DNA of 64,000 bases. Source: Bacteroidota bacterium (GTDB lineage Bacteria > Bacteroidota > Ignavibacteria > Kapaibacteriales > UBA2268). Both the position numbers and the translations under genes were made by a program. Below the pieces are notes generated by a model, which made no database searches, was not told the DNA's origin, and saw only the letters and a program-made list of their open reading frames with translations. Shown in pieces: positions 9,657 through 17,438 of this stretch. Positions within the stretch are counted from its first letter, which is position 1. Every line of letters begins with the position of its first letter. The stretch lies in NCBI GenBank assembly GCA_029974985.1, contig JARKQC010000360.1, positions 223,238-287,237 of the forward strand, in the 5' to 3' direction.

Positions 9657-10382
9657 ATGAAATCAATAGTAGTAATCCCAACATATAATGAAATAGAAAA
9701 TATTGAGTCGCTTATTAACATAGTTCTAAGTAAAATAAACGGACTTAATATTCTTGTTGTTGATGATAATTCCCCCGATGGCACTGCTAAAGCTGTCAAA
9801 GAAATGATGAAAAACGATGATAGAATTCATCTTATTGAAAGACCCGGTAAAATGGGTCTTGGCACTGCTTATTGCGACGGTTTCAGATATGCTTTGGACA
9901 AAGGTTTTGAAGCTATTTTCGAAATGGATGCTGATTTCTCACACGATCCTAACGAATTGCCCAAATTTTTGGAAAAGATTGAAGAGGGTTATGATTTAGT
10001 GATTGGATCGCGATATATTAAAGGGGTAAATGTAATTAATTGGCCCCTAAGCAGATTGCTTTTAAGCTATTTTGCAAATATGTACTCTCGCGTTATCACT
10101 GGAATGCCCGTTATGGATGCAACTGGCGGATTTAAATGTTTTCGTGCTTCGAAATTAGCAGAAATTGATTTAAGCTCCGTAAAAACAAATGGATACGGCT
10201 TTCAGATTGAAATGAATTATCGTATGTGGGTAAATGGTGCTAAAATCAAAGAATTACCAATTATTTTTGTTGATAGGCTAAACGGTGTATCAAAAATGAA
10301 TAAGGGCATAATTTATGAAGCAATATTTTTAGTATGGAAATTAAAAATATTTAAGAGTTCTTTTAAGAATAAAAAGAAATAA
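9657..10382 (+). CDS. Polyprenol monophosphomannose synthase-like glycosyltransferase (GT2, DPM1 type)
   Basis: A soluble 241-residue GT2 protein of the dolichyl/polyprenyl phosphate mannose synthase group. It opens with VVIPTYNEIENIESLI, then ILVVDDNSPDGTAKAVK, AIFEMDADFSHDPNELP and DLVIGSRYIKGV, all diagnostic of the DPM1 family. It transfers mannose or another hexose from a nucleotide donor to a polyprenyl phosphate at the cytoplasmic face of the membrane. It lacks the C-terminal membrane helices of longer DPM synthases. The gene follows the phosphotransferase by 23 bases, and the next reading frame can begin immediately after its stop. Glucose rather than mannose as substrate cannot be excluded. 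Confidence 0.85.
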   Translation: MKSIVVIPTYNEIENIESLINIVLSKINGLNILVVDDNSPDGTAKAVKEMMKNDDRIHLIERPGKMGLGTAYCDGFRYALDKGFEAIFEMDADFSHDPNELPKFLEKIEEGYDLVIGSRYIKGVNVINWPLSRLLLSYFANMYSRVITGMPVMDATGGFKCFRASKLAEIDLSSVKTNGYGFQIEMNYRMWVNGAKIKELPIIFVDRLNGVSKMNKGIIYEAIFLVWKLKIFKSSFKNKKK

Positions 10383-12326
10383 TTGGATTATTTTAATATG
10401 TACGATTATGATATATCAATAATTATCGTCAATTATAATGTACGAGATTATTTATATAAGTGTCTGAAATCTATCGAAGAAGCATCGCAAAATCTTCGTG
10501 TTGAGACAATAGTCGTTGATAATAATTCCGATGATAATTCCGTAGAATACTTAAAGCCGCATTTCCCGAAAGTACAATTTATCGCATCGAAAGAAAATCT
10601 TGGATTTGGCAGAGCTAATAATCTTGGTTTTACTTATGCCAAGGGCAAATATTATTTAATTCTTAATCCCGATACCATTCTCCAAGAAAATACTCTTACA
10701 ACAATGTATAATTATATGGAGGAGCATAAGGAGGTTGGTGTTTCAATCTGCAAAGTATTAAATGCTGATGGCTCTTTTCAAGCCGCTTGTAAACGCGGAT
10801 TTCCTACACCTTGGGCTTCGTTTACAAAACTTTTTGGACTGCAAGCACTCTTTCCAAAATCGAAACTTTTCGGTCGTTACAATCAAGCATATATGCCTAC
10901 TGACGAAACTCAATATGTAGAGGCAGTAATAGGTGCGTTTATGTTTGTTCATAGAGATGTAATAAATGAAGTTGGCGGATTTGACCCCGATTTCTTTATG
11001 TATGGTGAGGATTTAGACCTTTGCTATCGTATTCATAAAGCGGGCTATAAAAATGCTTATGTACATACCACTTCGATTATTCATTACAAAGGCGAAAGTT
11101 CCAAACGTAGCAGTATGGATAATATAAAAATCTTTTACGAGGCAATGGAAATTTTTGCACGTAAACATTATGCAAATTCTAATTTATTCCTATTGTTTAT
11201 GAAATTAGGTATAAAATTACGTACATTTATTGCGTATTTATCTAAATATAAGCGTGATATTTTACTTGTTACGATAGATTCTATATTTTTAATATTTAGT
11301 TTGCTGTTAGGTACATATATCGTATTTGGTAGATTTTTAGGATTTCCCGACTATGCTTACCCTACTGTTTTTATAGTGATTTTATCAATATCATTTATAA
11401 ATATGGTGTTAGTAGGCGAGTATTTTGAGGATTCTGGCTCAATAGCTAAGACGGTTTTTGGTAATACGATTAGTTTTATGGCGTTATCTACACTTACGTA
11501 TTTTTTCCCAGCTTATAGATTTAGCCGTGGAGCTTTGTTAGTTACCATAGGGCTTACTATTATTTTATCAGTAACATTTAGGATAATATTAAATGTGCTT
11601 TTCAAAGCGGGCAAGGGCGAAAGCGTGAGAGCAATATTTATTGGTAGTCCAAGTACTTTTCAGCAGTTATTAGATGATTTCCGAAAGAGTAATCCACTCG
11701 ATATATTTTTAGCTGGATTTGTAAATGACGATTCTAATGAAAGTGATGTTGCTATACCTTGGCTTGGTCGAAAAAACCATCTAAATGAGATAATTAAAGA
11801 GCATAAAATTAATAATGTAATAATTACCGACCCAAAGATGAGTAGCGAACAAATTATGAGGATTATTTCAATTCCATCGAATAAAAAGGCAAAATTTCAC
11901 TTAGCACACAAATATGAGGATTTTATAGCATCGCAATTAATTAATAATATTACTTTTTCGCAGAAATCGTTACCGAGATATAATATTCACCTACTAAGAT
12001 TTCGCATTTATAAGCGGATTTTGGATATTCTTGTATCATTCTTGCTTATTATAAGCATAATTCCGCTATTTATTTTATCCAAAAGAGGAATAAAATTTAG
12101 CGATTTGATGAAGGTATTTATTGGTAAATATTCTCTAATTGGTATTAAGGAAATTAATAATGATAGCTTAGGAATGAAACAAGGCTTGATTACTCTCGCA
12201 GATTTATCTTCCATCGGAACTGTACCCGCAGAATCCATAAATGAGCTAAACGAATATTATCTCAAAAATTATTCTATCTCATTGGATTTAGAAATTCTAA
12301 TTAAGTTTATGCTGAAAAGTGAATAA
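10383..12326 (+). CDS. GT2 glycosyltransferase fused to a degenerate sugar-phosphate transferase
   Basis: A 647-residue fusion. Residues about 8-290 are a rhamnosyltransferase-like GT2: SIIIVNYNVRDYLYKCLKS, IVVDNNSDDNS, LNPDTILQ and MYGEDLDLCYRIHKAGY. Residues about 295-410 form four or more membrane helices; about 415-500 a Rossmann-like segment (AIFIGSPSTFQQLL, NNVIITDP). Residues about 545-647 resemble a polyprenyl sugar-phosphate transferase (FRIYKRILDILVSF, YSLIGIKE, ending SLDLEILIKF), but the KFRSM, DEIPQ and RPGITGW catalytic blocks seen in the protein at 8149 are missing. The transferase half is therefore probably inactive and may act as an anchor or scaffold. Start is TTG 10383, or ATG 10398 in frame. 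Confidence 0.8.
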   Translation: MDYFNMYDYDISIIIVNYNVRDYLYKCLKSIEEASQNLRVETIVVDNNSDDNSVEYLKPHFPKVQFIASKENLGFGRANNLGFTYAKGKYYLILNPDTILQENTLTTMYNYMEEHKEVGVSICKVLNADGSFQAACKRGFPTPWASFTKLFGLQALFPKSKLFGRYNQAYMPTDETQYVEAVIGAFMFVHRDVINEVGGFDPDFFMYGEDLDLCYRIHKAGYKNAYVHTTSIIHYKGESSKRSSMDNIKIFYEAMEIFARKHYANSNLFLLFMKLGIKLRTFIAYLSKYKRDILLVTIDSIFLIFSLLLGTYIVFGRFLGFPDYAYPTVFIVILSISFINMVLVGEYFEDSGSIAKTVFGNTISFMALSTLTYFFPAYRFSRGALLVTIGLTIILSVTFRIILNVLFKAGKGESVRAIFIGSPSTFQQLLDDFRKSNPLDIFLAGFVNDDSNESDVAIPWLGRKNHLNEIIKEHKINNVIITDPKMSSEQIMRIISIPSNKKAKFHLAHKYEDFIASQLINNITFSQKSLPRYNIHLLRFRIYKRILDILVSFLLIISIIPLFILSKRGIKFSDLMKVFIGKYSLIGIKEINNDSLGMKQGLITLADLSSIGTVPAESINELNEYYLKNYSISLDLEILIKFMLKSE

Positions 12327-12342
12327 AAAAATAATAGTTAAA

Positions 12343-13056
12343 TTATTTATAAGGTTTTAATATTTCTATAAATTTTTCAACCGACTTTATGAGCGATTCT
12401 TTAGCAATTGGTTTGAAAAACTCTGGTTGATGTATTGGTTCATCAACTTTGCGTTCACCTTTTACTAAAGTCATTATTTCTAAATCTATATCAAAATATG
12501 ATAATAATGTATGGGTACTATGGCTACCATAAATAATTTTTTTATCAATTTCTGAATAATCGCCAGTAAGCTGGCTTTCTAACTGAAATAATACACATTT
12601 TAAATTTGGATATATGGTTTTTAAAAGTGTAAAATCTACAAGAACTCGTTTCAACATTGCGTTTTCAGTATATGATTTACATTCAATTCCTACTGCAAAT
12701 TCATCTTTAACAAATGTATGTATGTCAACTTGTGCACGAAAAATAAAATCTTTGTAATTATCATTAATCCAATTTCTAATTTCAGTTGATTTGATTCTTG
12801 ATAAATAATTAATATTGAGTGGAATAGGAATTTTGTTTGTAGGGAAGCTCAAATCATCAATATTTCCTTTAAGCTCATTCCAAGCAATATAAAACAATTC
12901 TTTACATAATTCTTCTAATAATTTGCCTTTAGCCGCTCTAATTATACCGCCATAAGCACGATCCGAATCAACTTGGGCAATATATTCTATTCCTTTAATT
13001 TTATTATTTACTAAATTAACAAGTTGATTTATTTTTGGAATATTTTTCTTTTTCAT
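12343..13056 (-). CDS. Type II restriction endonuclease (PD-(D/E)XK fold)
   Basis: A 237-residue protein, six bases downstream of a DNA methyltransferase and co-oriented with it, which identifies it as the restriction half of a type II system. The segment VDIHTFVKDEFAVGIECKSY near residues 123-142 fits the PD-(D/E)XK nuclease core: an Asp followed by the ECK triad on the next strand. The upstream AKGKLLEELCKELFY helix would supply the first acidic residue. I cannot name the REBASE family or the recognition site. It converges on the capsule operon with 16 bases between stops. Its base composition is as AT-rich as the surroundings. Confidence 0.75.
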   Translation of the reverse strand: MKKKNIPKINQLVNLVNNKIKGIEYIAQVDSDRAYGGIIRAAKGKLLEELCKELFYIAWNELKGNIDDLSFPTNKIPIPLNINYLSRIKSTEIRNWINDNYKDFIFRAQVDIHTFVKDEFAVGIECKSYTENAMLKRVLVDFTLLKTIYPNLKCVLFQLESQLTGDYSEIDKKIIYGSHSTHTLLSYFDIDLEIMTLVKGERKVDEPIHQPEFFKPIAKESLIKSVEKFIEILKPYK

Positions 13057-13062
13057 AATATT

Positions 13063-14211
13063 TTAAAATAATGAGTTTGCAATACGTTCTTTTGCAATAT
13101 TGCAATACTTCTCTGAAATATCAATCCCTAAATATCTACGATTAATTTTTTTTGCTACCGTTGTTGTGGTACCCGCACCATTAAATGGATCTAAAACTAT
13201 ATCATTTTTAAATGAAAATAACTGTAATGCACGTAAAACTAATTCTTCTGGAAACATAGCGGGATGATCATAGTGTTTCATATTTCTTTCTGGTGCAATT
13301 GACCACTTTCCAACAACCCATTTTTTAAAATCCTCTACAGAAATATCTATATTATCAGCATCACCAACTTTTTTTAAATCACCTTTACAAAATACTTCTA
13401 AAAATTCCCAAGTATATTTTAAATAAGGATTACTAGGGCTTTTCCAACTACCCCAAGCAGTATATTTGCAATTATAATTATTTTTTTCCCAAAGAATTTC
13501 ACCTTTCCAAATCATTTTGTTCTGAATAAAAAAATTACTGATAATATGATGAGTTGGAATATAATCTGAAAAAAGTGGCTGAACATTTATTATTACTCTA
13601 CCTCCAAATTTTAATACTCTTATACATTCTTGGAAAATATTGAATAATTTATCAAAATATTTTTCCCAATGATTATCATCTTGCGTACTTGCATAATCTA
13701 ATCCAAAATTATATGGTGGTGATGTTACAATAATATCAATACAATTATCAGGTAACTTTTTTAATATTTCAAAACTATCTCCACATAGAATTTTATTTTC
13801 AAAATCTAAAGGTATTTCATTATTAATTTTAGAAAAATTATTATCTTTAGTATAATAAAATTGTTGGCGTTTTTCTTCTTTTTCTTTTCTATTTATTACT
13901 TTGCGCTCTTTATTATAATCAACATATACGCGTTTACCACTTTTTAATCCATAACTTTTTATATTGCTAATAGCTTCATATATCTGTTGTACAATATATT
14001 TTGAATCATTATTGAGTGAACCGTTTTCGAGAACTTTATTAACAATGTTCTGAAAATTATTATAATCTAATGAGCCTAATTGAATATTTGCTGATTGATT
14101 TGTTAAATCAAAATTGAATTCATCAGAAAATAAGGGTGTAAATATATTTAATATTTTATCATTTTCGATATTAATATTATTATCAATCGCTATATTAATT
14201 TCTTTTAACAT
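13063..14211 (-). CDS. DNA methyltransferase (N4-cytosine or N6-adenine, beta class) of a type II system
   Basis: A 382-residue amino-methyltransferase. The catalytic motif IV, DIIVTSPPYNFGLDY, is near residue 160, and the AdoMet-binding motif I, DPFNGAGTTTTVAKK, is near residue 345, so the order is IV first and I last, the beta class. SPPY favours N4-methylcytosine, but beta-class SPPY enzymes making N6-methyladenine are known. The first 120 residues are charged and lack a known motif. It protects host DNA from the endonuclease encoded just downstream. A strong Bacteroidota-type promoter lies 45-76 bases ahead of the ATG. No control (C) protein gene is visible. Confidence 0.9.
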   Translation of the reverse strand: MLKEINIAIDNNINIENDKILNIFTPLFSDEFNFDLTNQSANIQLGSLDYNNFQNIVNKVLENGSLNNDSKYIVQQIYEAISNIKSYGLKSGKRVYVDYNKERKVINRKEKEEKRQQFYYTKDNNFSKINNEIPLDFENKILCGDSFEILKKLPDNCIDIIVTSPPYNFGLDYASTQDDNHWEKYFDKLFNIFQECIRVLKFGGRVIINVQPLFSDYIPTHHIISNFFIQNKMIWKGEILWEKNNYNCKYTAWGSWKSPSNPYLKYTWEFLEVFCKGDLKKVGDADNIDISVEDFKKWVVGKWSIAPERNMKHYDHPAMFPEELVLRALQLFSFKNDIVLDPFNGAGTTTTVAKKINRRYLGIDISEKYCNIAKERIANSLF

Positions 14212-14255
14212 TTTTCAAGTATTTTTTTATTTATTATTAAAACAATTTATATATA

Positions 14256-14287
14256 CAAAGGTAAACATTTAAAAATATTTTATCAAA
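14256..14287 (-). promoter_or_regulatory. Bacteroidota-type promoter of the restriction-modification operon
   Basis: On the minus strand TTTG (14287-14284) is followed after exactly 20 bases by TACCTTTG (14263-14256). This matches the TTTG-N19/20-TAnnTTTG consensus of the Bacteroidota primary sigma factor. The ATG of the methyltransferase lies 45 bases further on. Confidence 0.7.
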
Positions 14288-14395
14288 TAATTATTGATAA
14301 GTATAATAATAAAATTAATAAAGTAAATTCTCTTTATTTTGTTTATATTAGTATTTTATAATTTTAACATTTTTATTAATATTTTAAGAATGATT

Positions 14396-16789
14396 ATGAA
14401 ATATTATTCAACAATTTTTGTTCTAATTTTTGTTTCCTTTATAGCTCGCTCTGAAAGTATAAATTTTAATGATTTAAGTATTAATCAGAATAAGAAAAAT
14501 ACAGAAAAATTTCAGCATATCTCAAGCCAAATTAATAATCAAGCAATTCAAAAAATAATTTCAAGTAACGAGTTTTCGATTTATAATTTTCCAATAAATA
14601 GTAGTGAAAATTCAACTATTAAATTTAAAAAATATAATAGTATTTTTAAATCTTATAGTAAATTTTATATTGGAAATTCAGAAGTAGCCATTCCCGAATC
14701 ATATTTTTATCGTGGTTATATAGAAAACAAGGAAAATTCAAAGGTATTTGTTAGTATTGTAAATAATATTATTTCAATTATTAGCGAGTATAAAGATGAA
14801 AGCACTTATTTTTTCCCTTCACCAAGCGATAACTCAATTTATAATCTATATCATTCGAGTGATAATAATATTTTGGGTATAATAAATGGCTATGACTATC
14901 CTGAAGATTATCAATTTTTAATAAATTTAAAATCAAAAGTTGATGAAAAAGAAAAATTATTATCAAAAGATTTATTAGAACTCGACTTAGCTTATGAAGC
15001 AGATTCAGAAGTATTTAAGGCTTGTGGTGGAGATATTAAGAAAACAGAAGCATATCTTATTACTATGCTTTCGAGAGTTAGCTCTTTATTTGAAGAATTT
15101 ATTGATGTACGAATTAATATTTCTTGGTTAAAAATATGGACAAACGACCCAAACGACCCATATAATGCAAAAGGAGATTACGCTATTTTACGTGATAAAG
15201 CATTGCCTTATTGGGATCAAAATTATCAAGATGTTCAGAGAGATTTATTTCACGTAAGCACCTCAATTAGTTATGGTGGTGGTGGTTATGGATATTTAGA
15301 CGTACTTTGTAAAAATAAATATTACGGTATGGCTGTAACATCTATTCAATGCGGAAATGATTTAAATTCCTTCAATTTTTCTTATGATATTTATATAACT
15401 GCCCACGAAATCGGTCATAATTTTAACGCTCAGCATACTCATAGTTGCTATTGGAATAATGCTCCGCTTGATACCTGCGTTGTTGATAATGCTTGCATTC
15501 CCGAAGGAACGAAAGCCAAACCAAATCCCGGTTCAATAATGAGTTATTGCGGAGGCACGAATAATGCCGCAGGTTTAGGTTATCAAGTTAGAATGATATA
15601 TCGTCCCGAAAATGTACAAATTATGCGTACTACAGCAGAAAATGCGGATTGCTTAAGAAAAGTTGAAGAACCTTTTATTCAATTAATTTCTCCAATTGGA
15701 AAAGAAAACTTCGAAGCAAGTAAAGCGATTCCAATAAAATGGAAATCATATAATATCGAAAATATTGATATTTATTATTCTGCTAATAGCGGGATTGATT
15801 GGATTTTAATCGAAAAAAATATCAATGCAAATGAGCAAATTTATGAATGGAGCGTAGGGGAAATTTGCTCTAATAAAATGAGAATTAAAATTGTAAATTC
15901 ATATCAAAATGATATAGAAAGTAGTAGTGATGATGATTTTATTATTAAAATTATTGACCCAGAAAAATTAATAGCTTATTATCCATTTGATGGAAATTCT
16001 AATGATGAGCAGTTTTGCCATTTCTATAATGCAGAAAATATTAATAATGTCATTTATACAAAAGATAGAAACGGCGAAAACGAGAAATGTGCAGAGTTTT
16101 CGGGGAATAATTATTTGAAGGTAGATAATTTTGATTCGATTTATGATGAATTAACAATATCTTTTTGGATAAATTTATCGAGTTTAGATGGAAATCAGCA
16201 TATTTTAGGAACAGATTGGCAAGCGGGTTGGTCTTTTTCAGTATATTATTGGGGTCAGTTTGGAGTATCATTTTATCACATTGGAAAACAAAGCCCCGAT
16301 CAATTATGGGCGGGTTCATTAGAAAAAAATAGATGGTATCACATTGCAATTACATATAATAATCAAAATGCAAAAATTTATATTGATGGAGTTTTGAAAG
16401 CAAATCAAGATTGGAATAACGCGCCTAAATTAAGTAAATTCAGCAATACTCCATTTTATTTTGGTGCAAGAAACGGTAAAGAATATTTTAGCGGAAAATT
16501 AGATGAAGTAAAACTTTATAGCAGAGTTTTATCAATCGAAGAAATTGAAAAATCTACAAATATTGAAGAAAATTATTATCAAGTAAAAAATTATATTTAT
16601 CCAAATCCAGCTAATGATTATATATTTATTGGTGATTACGATATCGAAATTCCTTATGAAATTTATACATTAGAAGGCATTTTAATAGATAAATCATTTA
16701 CAAATGGTAAAATCTTTTTGCCAAAAATTAATTCGGGAGTCTATATTTTAAAATATAATAATAATATTGCAAAATTTATTAAACTTTAA
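14396..16789 (+). CDS. Secreted metzincin metalloprotease with LamG domain and type IX sorting signal
   Basis: A secreted multidomain protease. ATG 14396 gives the signal peptide MKYYSTIFVLIFVSFIARS; the frame extends to TTG 14339 but that region is untypical. About 200 residues of propeptide precede a reprolysin-like M12 domain, with zinc site TAHEIGHNFNAQHTH (HExxHxxxxxH) near residue 338 and met-turn GSIMSYCGG near residue 380. An Ig-like domain follows (about 430-515), then a concanavalin/LamG domain (about 525-720) containing LTISFWINLSS and the end pattern GKLDEVKLYSRVLS. The last 75 residues, beginning YPNPANDYIFI, are a type A T9SS sorting domain that targets the protein to the outer surface. 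Confidence 0.88.
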   Translation: MKYYSTIFVLIFVSFIARSESINFNDLSINQNKKNTEKFQHISSQINNQAIQKIISSNEFSIYNFPINSSENSTIKFKKYNSIFKSYSKFYIGNSEVAIPESYFYRGYIENKENSKVFVSIVNNIISIISEYKDESTYFFPSPSDNSIYNLYHSSDNNILGIINGYDYPEDYQFLINLKSKVDEKEKLLSKDLLELDLAYEADSEVFKACGGDIKKTEAYLITMLSRVSSLFEEFIDVRINISWLKIWTNDPNDPYNAKGDYAILRDKALPYWDQNYQDVQRDLFHVSTSISYGGGGYGYLDVLCKNKYYGMAVTSIQCGNDLNSFNFSYDIYITAHEIGHNFNAQHTHSCYWNNAPLDTCVVDNACIPEGTKAKPNPGSIMSYCGGTNNAAGLGYQVRMIYRPENVQIMRTTAENADCLRKVEEPFIQLISPIGKENFEASKAIPIKWKSYNIENIDIYYSANSGIDWILIEKNINANEQIYEWSVGEICSNKMRIKIVNSYQNDIESSSDDDFIIKIIDPEKLIAYYPFDGNSNDEQFCHFYNAENINNVIYTKDRNGENEKCAEFSGNNYLKVDNFDSIYDELTISFWINLSSLDGNQHILGTDWQAGWSFSVYYWGQFGVSFYHIGKQSPDQLWAGSLEKNRWYHIAITYNNQNAKIYIDGVLKANQDWNNAPKLSKFSNTPFYFGARNGKEYFSGKLDEVKLYSRVLSIEEIEKSTNIEENYYQVKNYIYPNPANDYIFIGDYDIEIPYEIYTLEGILIDKSFTNGKIFLPKINSGVYILKYNNNIAKFIKL

Positions 16790-16872
16790 ATATCTATAGA
16801 TAAATTAAGAAGATTGATTTTGTTAATTTTAAAAAGAAAAAAGAAATATTTATAATAGAATAGGAAAAAAAT

Positions 16873-17229
16873 ATGAAAATTCTAATTATTTTTAATCGTG
16901 CGCCCTACGACAATACTGATGTTACTTGGAATGGACTTCGGCTTGCTGATACACTTGTAAAAAATGGTAACGAAGTAAGAATTTTTCTTATGAACGACTC
17001 CGTTGATATGGCAAGAGATGCTTGTAAACCACCAGAGAATTACGACCAAGATCTTTCAAAACTCCTTAAAGATTTAATCTCGAAGGGAGTTGCTGTAAAG
17101 GTTTGCGGAACTTGTATGGCACGTTGTGGGATTTACAAAAATCATCCATATTTTGAAGGTGCTAATAAATCTACTATGGGCGAATTGGCTACGTGGCTTG
17201 TTGATAGCGATAAAGTCTTGACTTTCTAA
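16873..17229 (+). CDS. DsrE-family protein
   Basis: A 118-residue cytoplasmic protein of the DsrE/DsrF-like family. It starts with MKILIIFNRAPYDNTD, continues with a GLRLADTLVKNGNEVRIFLM helix-strand unit, and carries a three-cysteine cluster VCGTCMARCG near residues 77-86. Members handle sulfur transfer (DsrE, TusD) or are of unknown role in heterotrophs. The cysteine near residue 78 matches the position of the active cysteine in many family members. The gene stands alone between the protease and tRNA-Glu and is followed by a strong hairpin. Sulfur chemistry is inferred from the family only. Confidence 0.75.
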   Translation: MKILIIFNRAPYDNTDVTWNGLRLADTLVKNGNEVRIFLMNDSVDMARDACKPPENYDQDLSKLLKDLISKGVAVKVCGTCMARCGIYKNHPYFEGANKSTMGELATWLVDSDKVLTF

Positions 17230-17251
17230 TAAAATATTAGGTTTAAATTAC

Positions 17252-17280
17252 TCATTTTTTATTTAATTAATAAAAAATGA
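17252..17280. terminator. Bidirectional terminator-like hairpin between dsrE-like gene and tRNA-Glu
   Basis: TCATTTTTTATT (17252-17263) and AATAAAAAATGA (17269-17280) are perfect 12-bp complements around a 5-base loop. It lies 22 bases after the DsrE-like stop and 4 bases after the 3' end of the convergent tRNA. Its position suits termination from both sides, though the stem is nearly all A-T. Confidence 0.5.
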
Positions 17281-17284
17281 AATT

Positions 17285-17359
17285 TGGTAGCGCATAGGGG
17301 AATTGAACCCCTGTTTTAGCCTTGAGAGAGCTACGTCCTAACCCCTAGACGAATGCGCC
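17285..17359 (-). tRNA. tRNA-Glu (anticodon CUC)
   Basis: The reverse complement folds as a complete cloverleaf. The acceptor stem GGCGCAT/ATGCGCT has one terminal G-U pair. The D arm is GTCTAGGGGTTAGGAC, and the anticodon stem is TAGCT/GGCTA with loop CTCTCAA. The T arm GGGGTTCAATTCCCC is intact, the discriminator is A, and CCA is encoded at 17287-17285. Anticodon CUC reads GAG; the D arm and overall sequence are typical of bacterial tRNA-Glu. Confidence 0.95.
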
Positions 17360-17369
17360 CAATTTTTTA

Positions 17370-17377
17370 CAAAAATA
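17370..17377 (-). promoter_or_regulatory. Probable -7 element for tRNA-Glu
   Basis: On the minus strand TATTTTTG matches the TAnnTTTG -7 box and ends 10 bases before the first tRNA base, which would leave a very short 5' leader. No TTTG is seen at the -33 spacing, so the match is partial. Confidence 0.45.
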
Positions 17378-17438
17378 CGATATTTTTTTTTATTTGATAA
17401 TTTTATTATTTTATTTTAATTAATTTTAAACAAAAAAA

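Noticed and set aside
12327..14395. A mobile element carrying the restriction-modification genes
   Set aside because: I found no transposase, integrase, terminal inverted repeats or target duplication at either edge.
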